A stretch of 64,000 nt of DNA from Robertmurraya andreesenii (lineage in GTDB: Bacteria > Bacillota > Bacilli > Bacillales > Cytobacillaceae): assembly GCF_030813005.1 (NCBI RefSeq), contig NZ_JAUSTU010000011.1, forward strand, positions 1 to 64,000, in the 5' to 3' direction. Position numbers and translations under genes: made by a program. The notes below the pieces were generated by a model. It searched no databases. It was not told where the DNA came from and was given only the letters and a program-made list of their open reading frames with translations. Positions 1 to 7,251 of the stretch are shown piece by piece; the stretch's first letter is position 1, and every line of letters starts with the position of its first letter.

Positions 1-88
1 GGCAAGCCCCCAAAGATATCGCTCGACTTGCATGTATTAGGCACGCCGCCAGCGTTCGTCCTGAGCCAGGATCAAACTCTCCAATAAA
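1..88 (-). rRNA. 16S ribosomal RNA, 5' end (partial)
   Basis: Read on the minus strand, position 88 begins TTTATTGGAGAGTTTGATCC, the conserved start of Bacillus 16S rRNA, and continues through the CTGGCTCAGGACGAACGC region into variable region V1. The rest of the gene lies beyond the left edge of the window. The 5' end at 88 is set by similarity to the mature B. subtilis 16S start. Confidence 0.97.
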
Positions 89-228
89 GAGTTGAAATAG
101 CTCATAAAATTTGTTGTTTTTAAAAACAACTAGAATTAACGTTGACGTATGATTTGTTTAGTTTTCAAAGAACAATCAACTTAAAAATTCGCTCAAGTTT
201 GTTTCTGTCGCTCAGAGGCGACTTTTTA

Positions 229-257
229 AATATATCATGTTGATTTAAATTCGTCAA
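229..257 (-). promoter_or_regulatory. rrn promoter P2 (proximal)
   Basis: On the minus strand there is TTGACG (-35, 252-257), a 17-bp spacer and TATATT (-10, 229-234), about 140 bp upstream of the mature 16S start. It is one of two near-identical promoters in tandem, the standard arrangement of Bacillus rrn operons. Confidence 0.85.
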
Positions 258-333
258 CACTTTTTTAAAACTTTTTTAAACAGTTCCATCGGCTACAAAA
301 ACATTTTTTTGTTGTTTTGCAGCGACGGTTATT

Positions 334-362
334 AATATATCAAGTATTCTCAAAAAGGTCAA
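334..362 (-). promoter_or_regulatory. rrn promoter P1 (distal)
   Basis: On the minus strand there is TTGACC (-35, 357-362), a 17-bp spacer and TATATT (-10, 334-339). It lies about 105 bp upstream of P2 and begins only 18 bp past the stop codon of ygxA, which is transcribed in the same direction, so read-through from ygxA into rrn is possible. Confidence 0.85.
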
Positions 363-379
363 CACCCTTTTTAAATTTT

Positions 380-1255
380 CTAGGATAATTTTTTTGCAAC
401 CTGATAGTTGCGATGAAAAACTTCTCTTCCCTTTGTTTGGACATTGATTACTTCTATTTCTCCACGCTCAACAAGATATTCAAGTAGCATTCCAAGATCA
501 ACCGAATACTCCGCAAGCTCTTCATGAATGAGCATTTCATTAAAGGTCCAGCTTTCTTTTTCCTGTAACACTTGTAAAAGATGACTTGCACCAATATTTG
601 TTTTTGAATGAATGAGAAATTCACTTGCTAAAAAAAGAAGCTCCAGTCTTTTGTCCATCGATTCGTCACTGTTGATGAGTTCAACATATAATTTGTATAT
701 TTCGGGCTCAAGCTGCTTTACCTGATTCCAAACGGTTACCTCTGGGTGAAAGCCACTTTCGATCACTGCTAGCCTTGCTAAATGATGCAAGGAATGAATA
801 ACATGATTGTAAGCATCAAGATAGTGATGGTGTTCAAAGAACGCCTTTCCGTCCATATATCTACGAATCAGTTTCGCAAATTCGAGACCCATCTTGATTT
901 TTCGTCCATAAAACGGGAACTCCTTTAATTCCTCCATTAATGCTGCGACATATTCATTGCGATCAAATAGGACCTTCCCATTATATAGCCAATCAAAGAT
1001 TCTTTTATTTGAGCCCAACAAGATCCAAGTTCTCAATTGCTTTTCTGTGACTATATGTAGAGCTGCTTTTTTATCAAGATAAGAATAATGTTTGATAAAC
1101 ACAGGCTGCTCCGCTTCTTTTACAATGATTAAAAGAATTGCATCAAATGTGTCGGTAGTTGGAATCGAAAGATGGCTCTTCTCGATCATGAGAACCCCTA
1201 AAGTTTCTGGTTGACTTGCTCTTTCCTGATATATGGAACGAAGAATGTTTTCCAC
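380..1255 (-). CDS. ygxA: YgxA-like nucleotidyltransferase-fold protein
   Basis: A 291-residue cytoplasmic protein that I recognise as B. subtilis YgxA by sequence (MENILRSIYQERASQ start, a KAFFEHHHYLDAYNHV-type helix) and by its place directly before an rrn operon. The family has an N-terminal nucleotidyltransferase-like fold and a helical substrate-binding-like domain; its substrate is unknown to me. The start chosen is GTG at 1255: GGGGG lies 7 nt upstream, whereas the ATG two codons earlier almost touches the Shine-Dalgarno. It ends just before the rrn promoters. No clear terminator separates them. Confidence 0.85.
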   Translation of the reverse strand: MENILRSIYQERASQPETLGVLMIEKSHLSIPTTDTFDAILLIIVKEAEQPVFIKHYSYLDKKAALHIVTEKQLRTWILLGSNKRIFDWLYNGKVLFDRNEYVAALMEELKEFPFYGRKIKMGLEFAKLIRRYMDGKAFFEHHHYLDAYNHVIHSLHHLARLAVIESGFHPEVTVWNQVKQLEPEIYKLYVELINSDESMDKRLELLFLASEFLIHSKTNIGASHLLQVLQEKESWTFNEMLIHEELAEYSVDLGMLLEYLVERGEIEVINVQTKGREVFHRNYQVAKKLS

Positions 1256-1404
1256 GGTCATTCCCCCATTAATGTGTTAGCCTATATTTTCGACGATCTA
1301 AAAATGATTTCCTTCTTATTTTGACGTTTTTCGCCTAAAGCTTTCTTAAGCATTTAATTCGTCTTTCGTTTTATGGTATAGTATTGCTTTAGGAGGGTAC
1401 AACC

Positions 1405-1764
1405 ATGGCAAAGTATTCAAGTAAAATTAATAAAATTCGAACGTTTGCATTGAGTCTCGTCTTTCTCGGATTTATTGTAATGTATCTCGGAATATTTTTT
1501 AAAGAAAAGCCTATATTAATGACAATCTTTATGTTGTTAGGCCTTTTGTCCATTATTGCGAGCACGGTTGTTTATTTTTGGATTGGAATGCTCTCAACCA
1601 GAACGGTTCAAGTCATTTGCCCGAGCTGTCAAAAGCCAACGAAGATTTTGGGACGAGTGGACATTTGCATGCACTGCAACGAACCATTAACACTTGATCA
1701 AAAGCTTGAAGGTAAGGAATTTGACGAAAAATATAACAGTAAAAAAGAAACATCTGCGAAATAA
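1405..1764 (+). CDS. ygzB: YgzB, UPF0295 membrane protein with zinc-ribbon-like tail
   Basis: A 119-residue protein with two predicted membrane helices (about residues 12-32 and 38-62), followed by a cytosolic CPSC...CMHC pair (about residues 73-94) that looks like a small zinc ribbon. Length and sequence match B. subtilis YgzB (UPF0295), function unknown. AGGAGG lies 9 nt before the ATG, and a TATAGT -10-like box sits just upstream. It is divergent from ygxA and convergent with perR, as in B. subtilis. Confidence 0.88.
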   Translation: MAKYSSKINKIRTFALSLVFLGFIVMYLGIFFKEKPILMTIFMLLGLLSIIASTVVYFWIGMLSTRTVQVICPSCQKPTKILGRVDICMHCNEPLTLDQKLEGKEFDEKYNSKKETSAK

Positions 1765-1790
1765 CTCGGCACCCACCGGGTTATTTTTTA
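1761..1790 (+). terminator. Terminator of ygzB
   Basis: ATAACTCGG pairs with CCGGGTTAT (one G-T wobble) around a 6-nt loop and is followed by a T run. The stem begins inside the ygzB stop region. Confidence 0.85.
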
Positions 1791-1812
1791 TATTGCCTAT
1801 GTTCATGTACAG

Positions 1813-1922
1813 TGTTAATTTTTAGCCTTATACGTGTACGTGAACTGGTTTTATTCGGTACGAAAACTCTCGAGAACGTACACGTATAAGGCGGTATGTA
1901 AATCAACAACAAAATATAACAG
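1813..1922 (+). repeat. MITE-like palindromic repeat, family 1 copy A
   Basis: A long imperfect inverted repeat: GCCTTATACGTGTACGTG at 1825 pairs with CACGTATAAGGC ending at 1892, with GTTTTATTCGGTACGAA in the middle and a 3' tail AACAACAAAATATAACAG to 1922. The same core recurs at 16020, 33682 (inverted) and 48955. No coding capacity. It lies between the 3' ends of ygzB and perR. Confidence 0.85.
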
Positions 1923-1983
1923 ATCCATATTAATAGAAAGCAAACTCAATTATTACGAGGCATATTGATTATCCATTTAAAGC

Positions 1984-2018
1984 AAAAAAAAATAACTGAT
2001 AGCATAAACTATCAGTTA
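1984..2018 (-). terminator. Terminator of perR
   Basis: On the minus strand TAACTGATAG and CTATCAGTTA form a perfect 10-bp stem around a 6-nt loop, followed by nine T. The stem overlaps the perR stop codon. Confidence 0.9.
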
Positions 2019-2453
2019 ATGTGCTTCCTTGCCTGCACAATCAGGACAAGTGCCGTAGATTTCCATACGATGATGGCTTACCTTAAAGCCAGTTACATGC
2101 GAAGCGAACTGTTCAACCTCATCCAAACCCGGATAATGGAAGTCGACAATTTTGCCACACGATTCACAGATCACATGGTAATGGTGGGTGGTAATAAAAT
2201 CAAAACGACTTGAAGCATCTCCGTACGTTAATTCCTTGACAAGGCCAACCTCGCGAAATACCCTTAAATTGTTGTAAACTGTTGCCACACTCATATTGGG
2301 AAATTTGCCTTCCAATGCTTTATAAATATCGTCTGCAGTTGGGTGTGACATAGAGCTTATTAAATATTCAAGTATCGCATGACGTTGTGGAGTTATCCTA
2401 ACCCCAGTTCCTTTTAAGGTATCAAGAGCTTCTTTTAATTCGTTCTGTGACAC
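2016..2453 (-). CDS. perR: Peroxide-responsive repressor PerR (Fur family)
   Basis: A 145-residue Fur-family repressor, the same length as B. subtilis PerR and close to it throughout. It senses H2O2 by metal-catalysed oxidation of histidines and represses peroxide-defence genes. The winged helix spans about 1-85 (ITPQRHAILEYL, MSVATVYNNLR). The regulatory metal site residues are present (His in SHPTADD, Asp in RFDF, the HHYH cluster), and so are the structural zinc cysteines CESC and CPDC. I chose GTG at 2453: AGGTG lies 7 nt upstream and the resulting N-terminus aligns with B. subtilis, whereas the ATG at 2459 sits against the Shine-Dalgarno. A Per box upstream indicates autorepression. Confidence 0.96.
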   Translation of the reverse strand: MSQNELKEALDTLKGTGVRITPQRHAILEYLISSMSHPTADDIYKALEGKFPNMSVATVYNNLRVFREVGLVKELTYGDASSRFDFITTHHYHVICESCGKIVDFHYPGLDEVEQFASHVTGFKVSHHRMEIYGTCPDCAGKEAH

Positions 2454-2488
2454 CGCCATGCACCTCATTTCTAGTATGAATTCTTATT

Positions 2489-2503
2489 TTATAATATTTA
2501 TAA
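2489..2503. promoter_or_regulatory. Per box (PerR operator)
   Basis: TTATAATATTTATAA matches the Per box consensus TTATAATNATTATAA at all but one position. It lies 36 bp upstream of the perR start and just downstream of the putative perR promoter, so PerR binding would block its own transcription. Confidence 0.85.
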
Positions 2504-2505
2504 TT

Positions 2506-2535
2506 AGTGTACTAGGTACAATCCACTTTTGTCAA
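2506..2535 (-). promoter_or_regulatory. Putative sigma-A promoter of perR
   Basis: Minus strand TTGACA (2530-2535), an 18-bp spacer and TACACT (2506-2511). The -35 is perfect and the -10 moderate. The Per box lies immediately downstream, around the expected start site. Confidence 0.6.
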
Positions 2536-2565
2536 TATTTCTAACTCATGTACATGTACAACTTA

Positions 2566-3516
2566 TTAATACCCCCTTGTTAAATCAATTTGGTTAATAT
2601 ATTGATTGCCTTTTTTAATATATGTATGTAGGTTTTGTTCAAATATTTCAAATGACCGAGGTAAATAATTTTTTGTCAAACTAGAAATATGAGGTGTCAC
2701 AGTCACATTCTCCATCTTCCATAACGGGTGCTCCTTTGGTAAAGGCTCCATTTCGAATACATCTAAATAGGCATGAGCAATTTGATTTTCCTCCATGACC
2801 CGTACGAGGACCTCATCTCTAACTAAATTTCCCCTCCCAATATTAATAAAAACAGCCGTTTCCTTCATTAGCTGAAAATGTTCATAAGTTAAAAGATAAG
2901 TGGTTTCCACCGTACTTGGGAGGACAGATACGATAAAATCAGCACGAGGTAGAAGCAAAGGCATCTCCTCCAGCCTATACAATTCGTCCACATAATCAAC
3001 AGCGGAGCCGCTTCGATTGATTCCAATTGTTTTCATTCGAAACGCCTTTGCAAGTCGAGCAATCTCTCCACCGATCGCACCTACTCCTAAGATCAATAGC
3101 GTTTTATCACCCAATTCCTCCATTGGGACTCTTCTGTCCCAATTTGCTTCCTCTTCCCTTTTCCACAAGGTCTTTGTATTTTTGACATATTGGAGCATCA
3201 TGCTGAGAGTAAACTCTGCCATTGGAATCTTATGAACTCCTCGCGCATTAGTCACAATAATGCCTTTTTCCAAACAAGCAGAAAGTGGCATCTTTTCAAG
3301 ACCAGCTGACATCACCATAATCCACTTTAATTTGTCTGATTTCCGAATATGTTCCTCGGTTAAATCCTCACCATATGTAATAAATATTTCTGCATCCCAG
3401 AAGTTGTCCGCAACCCTCTTCATCCCCTTAAAGAATTGAAACTCCAGATCAGGAAATGCTGTACGAATTTGCTCCTGAAGCTTATCACTCGGTAAAACAG
3501 AAGATATGATTTTCAT
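2566..3516 (-). CDS. D-isomer-specific 2-hydroxyacid dehydrogenase family protein
   Basis: A 316-residue NAD(P)-dependent oxidoreductase that would reduce 2-oxoacids or oxidise D-2-hydroxyacids; the substrate cannot be read from sequence. The Rossmann domain has the GVGAIGGEIAR dinucleotide motif near residue 140. Catalytic residues of the family are visible: Arg in NIGRGNLVR, and His in TVTPHISS near the C-terminus. Start chosen at ATG 3516, 9 nt after GGGGG; an ATG three codons earlier overlaps the Shine-Dalgarno. It lies upstream of perR in the same direction with no obvious terminator between them, so read-through into the perR promoter region is possible. Confidence 0.85.
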   Translation of the reverse strand: MKIISSVLPSDKLQEQIRTAFPDLEFQFFKGMKRVADNFWDAEIFITYGEDLTEEHIRKSDKLKWIMVMSAGLEKMPLSACLEKGIIVTNARGVHKIPMAEFTLSMMLQYVKNTKTLWKREEEANWDRRVPMEELGDKTLLILGVGAIGGEIARLAKAFRMKTIGINRSGSAVDYVDELYRLEEMPLLLPRADFIVSVLPSTVETTYLLTYEHFQLMKETAVFINIGRGNLVRDEVLVRVMEENQIAHAYLDVFEMEPLPKEHPLWKMENVTVTPHISSLTKNYLPRSFEIFEQNLHTYIKKGNQYINQIDLTRGY

Positions 3517-3570
3517 TTCATTCATCCCCCTTCTTTCTATATTATATTTCTACCATTCAAGTCATGATCC

Positions 3571-3606
3571 TTTAAAAAATAAAAAAAGCAGGCCAGAAAG
3601 ACCTGC
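3571..3606 (-). terminator. Terminator of the papain-like gene
   Basis: Minus strand GCAGG...CCTGC stem with extra G-C pairing, followed by a run of seven T and then TTTTTTA. It lies 120 bp beyond the stop codon at 3728. The short reading frame overlapping it (3537-3722) is not credible as a gene. Confidence 0.75.
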
Positions 3607-3727
3607 AAATAACATTTGTCTGAGGAGGTATGCCCTAATATAAGGATATTCAATACTTGTATAATTGAATGGACATACGCACACACTTCATAAAAAAGGG
3701 CTATAAAATAATATAATTGCATTCTTA

Positions 3728-4309
3728 CTAGACACTTATTGCATTTCTAACACCAAAAGAAGCAAGCTCTGAAAAGTATGAATGATATTCATGAAGCTTC
3801 CCTTCGTAAATAAGCTCTAATGAAGGGATCTCGAGAAAATCATCGGGTCTCATTAATTCTGGACATTTGCTTAATAGCTCAAATCCACTCATATTTAATA
3901 CAGTTGCAACAAACTGAGAACATGTATAAGCATTATCTCGTTTTAGTCTCAGATTAACCGCAATCGCAAAAATCCCAAGTAAATTGTATTTATAATTAGC
4001 AGCAAAACTCTCAAACTGGTAAATCACTCGCAGGATTTGATTATATTGCTCTTCATTTACGGTCATTTTGTATAGAACACATTTCGTTTCCTTTTGATGA
4101 AAAAATACCCCTTGATCCATCCGCTCCTTCACAAATCCACCTGAAAAAGGATTCCGATAAACCCTACGTCCAAAGCTGTATAGATTGTCTAAGCCTTCAT
4201 CTAGAGCGATAGAAATGTGATTGTATGGAAATCTCGTATAAAACTTGATCATTTTTGAAAACCAAGTCCCCGTATCTGTTAAGAGGATGTAGATTGATTT
4301 TTCATTCAT
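3728..4309 (-). CDS. Permuted papain-like (YiiX/NlpC-P60-type) protein
   Basis: A 193-residue protein with a histidine block early (RFPYNHISIAL, His about 31) and a cysteine block late (AYTCSQFVATVL, Cys about 131). That His-before-Cys order is typical of circularly permuted NlpC/P60 (YiiX/LRAT-like) enzymes, which act as amidases, thioesterases or acyltransferases. There is no signal peptide or membrane helix, so it is probably cytosolic. AGGTGG lies 9 nt before the ATG. It is transcribed alone, ending in a terminator. The specific reaction is unknown; I did not recognise a characterised orthologue. Confidence 0.6.
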   Translation of the reverse strand: MNEKSIYILLTDTGTWFSKMIKFYTRFPYNHISIALDEGLDNLYSFGRRVYRNPFSGGFVKERMDQGVFFHQKETKCVLYKMTVNEEQYNQILRVIYQFESFAANYKYNLLGIFAIAVNLRLKRDNAYTCSQFVATVLNMSGFELLSKCPELMRPDDFLEIPSLELIYEGKLHEYHSYFSELASFGVRNAISV

Positions 4310-4630
4310 TCAATATCACCACCTAAGTCGAAATTCTGCAACATCCAATCGTTCTTCTTATGCCGAATCTATAATATTCCCTTCATAGAAAACTCATGCC
4401 AAACTCGAGTAAAATTTTCATCATACATAATAGACGTATAAAACTGCCTAATTACTTCACTTTTTTTGAAATTTTTTCAAAAAAAGTTAAACTATGCATA
4501 GGTATGGTGACATTGACATTTAAATTCTCCAACGTAATAATTCTACACTTTATTGTCTATATCCTGTTTGAGAGCCAGATCAATACAAAAAACATTCATG
4601 AGCTACAGTTCTCAACCAGTAAGGTTGCTC
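4310..4630. other. Gene-free stretch, AT-rich
   Basis: No credible coding sequence on either strand; overlapping frames lack ribosome binding sites and have skewed composition. The only structure seen is an A/T inverted repeat at about 4457-4488 (AACTTTTTTTGAAA mirrored as TTTCAAAAAAAGTT on the complementary side), probably simple-sequence in origin. The upstream part should hold the promoter of the gene starting at 4309. Confidence 0.5.
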
Positions 4631-4656
4631 ACAAAAAAACACCCAAAAGGGTGCAT
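4631..4656 (-). terminator. Terminator of bcp
   Basis: Minus strand CACCC-TTTT-GGGTG hairpin followed by seven T, starting 9 bp past the bcp stop codon. Confidence 0.88.
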
Positions 4657-4662
4657 AACCAA

Positions 4663-5133
4663 TCAAGTTAAATTTTCCTTTATAAACTGCAAAGCTTCAT
4701 CAACATGGCCTTTTACTTTTACCTTACGCCATTCCTTTGCAATTTTCCCTTCCTTGTCGATGACAAATGTGGACCTTTCTATCCCCATGTATACCTTGCC
4801 AAACATCTGTTTTTGTTTCCACACACCATAGCTTTCCGCTACATGGTGCTCTTCATCAGCGAGGAGCAAAAATGGCAGGCCATGCTTCTCAATAAACTTC
4901 TCATGGCGAGTAATTGGATCTGGGCTTACCCCGAGGATGACAGTGTCAACCTCTTCAAAGCTTTGATGCTGATCGCGGAAATCACAAGCCTGCGTTGTGC
5001 AGCCAGGTGTCATATCCTTGGGATAGAAGTATAGTATAACATTTTTTCCTCTGTAATCAGACAGCTTGGCCATCTTTCCATTACTTGCCGGTAGCTCAAA
5101 ATCAGGCGCCATTTGACCAATTTCAACAACCAT
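4663..5133 (-). CDS. bcp: Thioredoxin-dependent thiol peroxidase, BCP-type peroxiredoxin
   Basis: A 156-residue peroxiredoxin (B. subtilis YgaF). It reduces H2O2 and organic hydroperoxides with electrons from thioredoxin in the cytosol. The peroxidatic cysteine lies in DMTPGCTTQACDFRD near residue 45, with a second cysteine five residues later, the atypical 2-Cys BCP pattern. Start chosen at 5133, where GGAGGG lies 6 nt upstream; an ATG eight codons earlier has no Shine-Dalgarno. It is a plausible PerR-neighbourhood defence gene, although I see no Per box in its 90-bp upstream region. Confidence 0.93.
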   Translation of the reverse strand: MVVEIGQMAPDFELPASNGKMAKLSDYRGKNVILYFYPKDMTPGCTTQACDFRDQHQSFEEVDTVILGVSPDPITRHEKFIEKHGLPFLLLADEEHHVAESYGVWKQKQMFGKVYMGIERSTFVIDKEGKIAKEWRKVKVKGHVDEALQFIKENLT

Positions 5134-5223
5134 ATGTATCCCTCCGCTTTTTTCCATATATTAGATGGGTCTATCATAGCTTAAGCGTATCTAATTCAAT
5201 GGTGAAAAACAAGTGGAATGCAC

Positions 5224-5655
5224 CTACCGCTTATTATCTAAAACAGTTCTCGCAACGAATGCAGCAGGAATCGTGTAGCCAATAAGGGCCTCTGATACAG
5301 CTATGACCCTTCCAATACCAATAGGGGCGATATCTCCATAACCGACGGAGAAGAGCGTAATAGCACTAAAATATAGACTCGTCTCTAGTCTCCCTAGGAA
5401 GGATTCCTTCTCGGTGGTGTAGTGTTCATCAAAAACTTGGTAATGATGCATTTCTAATAATGCGTACATAAGTCCAAAACTGATCATAATCGTTGCATAA
5501 ATGGCCCCAAGAAACAGAAAATTCTCAAAGGATACAAATTTTCCTTTGATTTTATAAGGGGTAAAAACAATACGTATACTCGAGATAATACAGATGATGA
5601 TTAAGATTAACGAGGTATATAAGACCATCCTACCCTTCATCCCTTGCAGTAGCAT
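5224..5655 (-). CDS. Two-helix potassium channel (Ion_trans_2)
   Basis: A 143-residue membrane protein with an N-terminal helix (about 10-28), a second helix (about 46-66), a re-entrant pore loop with the K+ selectivity filter SVGYGD (about residue 104) and a C-terminal inner helix. It has no RCK/TrkA domain, so gating signals would have to come from elsewhere. The start is uncertain: no good Shine-Dalgarno precedes the first ATG (5655), while GAAGGG lies 4 nt before an ATG at 5628. It lies between gsaB (divergent) and bcp. Confidence 0.82.
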   Translation of the reverse strand: MLLQGMKGRMVLYTSLILIIICIISSIRIVFTPYKIKGKFVSFENFLFLGAIYATIMISFGLMYALLEMHHYQVFDEHYTTEKESFLGRLETSLYFSAITLFSVGYGDIAPIGIGRVIAVSEALIGYTIPAAFVARTVLDNKR

Positions 5656-5781
5656 TTATTTGTTCATTTATACGTAAAATTCAATCTTTTTAGAACTGCA
5701 TGTCCTACGATTCCATTACGGCGAATTAGTGCTAAAATAACATCGTACACAATTAATTGACCCGATTTAGGAGGATATAGA

Positions 5782-7077
5782 ATGAAGTTTACCAATTCTG
5801 AACGCTTGCATGAAGAGGCCCTGCAATACATAGTTGGGGGTGTTAATAGTCCATCCCGTTCCTATAAAGCTGTTGGTGGAGGAGCTCCTGTTGTCATGGA
5901 AAGAGGTCAAGGCGCATACTTCTGGGATGTCGATGGCAACCAATACATTGACTATCTTGCGGCTTATGGCCCGATTATTACTGGACATGCCCATCCACAT
6001 ATTACAGAGGCCATCAAAAGAGCGGCCGAAACAGGGGTTCTCTACGGTACACCAACACCCCATGAGGTAAAATTTGCAAAAATGCTCCAGGAAGCAATGC
6101 CGAATCTTGAGAAGGTTCGTTTTGTTAATTCTGGGACAGAAGCCGTGATGACAACGATTCGCGTGGCGAGAGCCTATACAGGAAGGGATAAAGTCATTAA
6201 GTTTGCCGGCTGTTATCACGGACACTCGGATCTAGTGCTCGTTGCTGCTGGCTCAGGTCCTTCCACTCTTGGTACACCGGATTCAGCTGGCGTCCCGCAA
6301 AGTATTGCGCAAGAGGTTATCACCGTTCCATTTAATGATATCGAACCATTTAAAGCAGCCTTACAAAAATGGGGAGACCAGATTGCAGCTGTTCTTGTTG
6401 AACCAATCGTCGGTAACTTCGGAATCGTGGAGCCGAAGGAAGGCTTTTTGCAGCAAGTGAATGATCTTACTCATGAAGCTGGCGCTCTTGTCATTTACGA
6501 TGAAGTCATAACCGCTTTCCGTTTCACCTATGGAGGAGCTCAGGATCTCCTAGGTATTCAGCCTGACTTGACGGCAATGGGAAAAATCATTGGTGGAGGG
6601 CTACCGATCGGAGCCTATGGTGGCAAGAAAGAGATTATGGAGCATGTCGCACCCCTTGGACCTGCCTATCAAGCAGGAACCATGGCTGGTAATCCCGCCT
6701 CCATTCAGGCAGGAATCGCTTGTCTAGAGGTATTAAAACAGGATGGTGTCTACGACTACTTAGATGAACTTGGCGCATTGCTTGAAGAGGGAATTGTCGC
6801 TGCTGCTAAGGAATATCAAATTCCTATTACCATCAATCGTCTAAAAGGTGCCTTAACAGTCTATTTCACTGATGTAAAGGTCGAGAACTATGAGCAAGCA
6901 GAGAACACAGACGGACAGATGTTTGCAAAGTTTTTCAAGCTGATGCTCAAGCAAGGAATCAACCTCGCACCATCGAAATATGAAGCTTGGTTCTTAACGA
7001 TCGCCCATACGAAGGAAGACGTGGAAGCAACGATCCATGCTGTACAGAACGCATTTAAAGAACTAGCTGAAAAATAA
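5782..7077 (+). CDS. gsaB: Glutamate-1-semialdehyde 2,1-aminomutase (GsaB/HemL2 type)
   Basis: A 431-residue PLP-dependent class III aminotransferase that converts glutamate-1-semialdehyde to 5-aminolevulinate in heme biosynthesis. The PLP lysine is in TAMGKIIGGGLPIG (about residue 268), with VIYDEVITAFR for the cofactor-binding aspartate and VRFVNSGTEAVM for phosphate binding. Position beside bcp and perR marks it as the stand-alone gsaB paralogue rather than hemL of the hemAXCDBL operon. AGGAGG lies 8 nt before the ATG. A strong terminator makes it monocistronic. Confidence 0.95.
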   Translation: MKFTNSERLHEEALQYIVGGVNSPSRSYKAVGGGAPVVMERGQGAYFWDVDGNQYIDYLAAYGPIITGHAHPHITEAIKRAAETGVLYGTPTPHEVKFAKMLQEAMPNLEKVRFVNSGTEAVMTTIRVARAYTGRDKVIKFAGCYHGHSDLVLVAAGSGPSTLGTPDSAGVPQSIAQEVITVPFNDIEPFKAALQKWGDQIAAVLVEPIVGNFGIVEPKEGFLQQVNDLTHEAGALVIYDEVITAFRFTYGGAQDLLGIQPDLTAMGKIIGGGLPIGAYGGKKEIMEHVAPLGPAYQAGTMAGNPASIQAGIACLEVLKQDGVYDYLDELGALLEEGIVAAAKEYQIPITINRLKGALTVYFTDVKVENYEQAENTDGQMFAKFFKLMLKQGINLAPSKYEAWFLTIAHTKEDVEATIHAVQNAFKELAEK

Positions 7078-7092
7078 GCAAAGCGGAACTTG

Positions 7093-7148
7093 AATTGCAC
7101 CTCTAATTGTGAGACACCTGTTCTAACAATTGGAGGTGCAATTTTTTA
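7093..7148 (+). terminator. Terminator of gsaB
   Basis: A long stem, AATTGCACCTCTAATTGT with ACAATTGGAGGTGCAATT (one mismatch), followed by a T run. It begins 16 bp after the stop. Confidence 0.92.
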
Positions 7149-7251
7149 TAGGAAATTTTTCGCTTTGAAAAAAGAGCTATTGTTAACTACTGTAAAATGG
7201 TTTAAAGTATGTAATATTGCTGTTTGATCTTAAGAAAGGAATTAGTTAACT

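Noticed and set aside
2549..2560. TGTACATGTACA palindrome between perR and the dehydrogenase gene
   Set aside because: Isolated simple alternating palindrome without a known regulator; likely chance in AT-rich DNA.
3537..3722. 61-codon open frame on the minus strand
   Set aside because: No ribosome binding site, atypical residue composition, and it contains the terminator hairpin of the gene at 3728.
4396..4671. 91-codon open frame on the plus strand upstream of bcp
   Set aside because: No Shine-Dalgarno, crosses the bcp terminator hairpin, low-complexity AT-rich sequence.
5767..6225. 152-codon open frame antisense to gsaB
   Set aside because: Codon use and composition are those of a shadow frame over a strongly conserved gene; no ribosome site.
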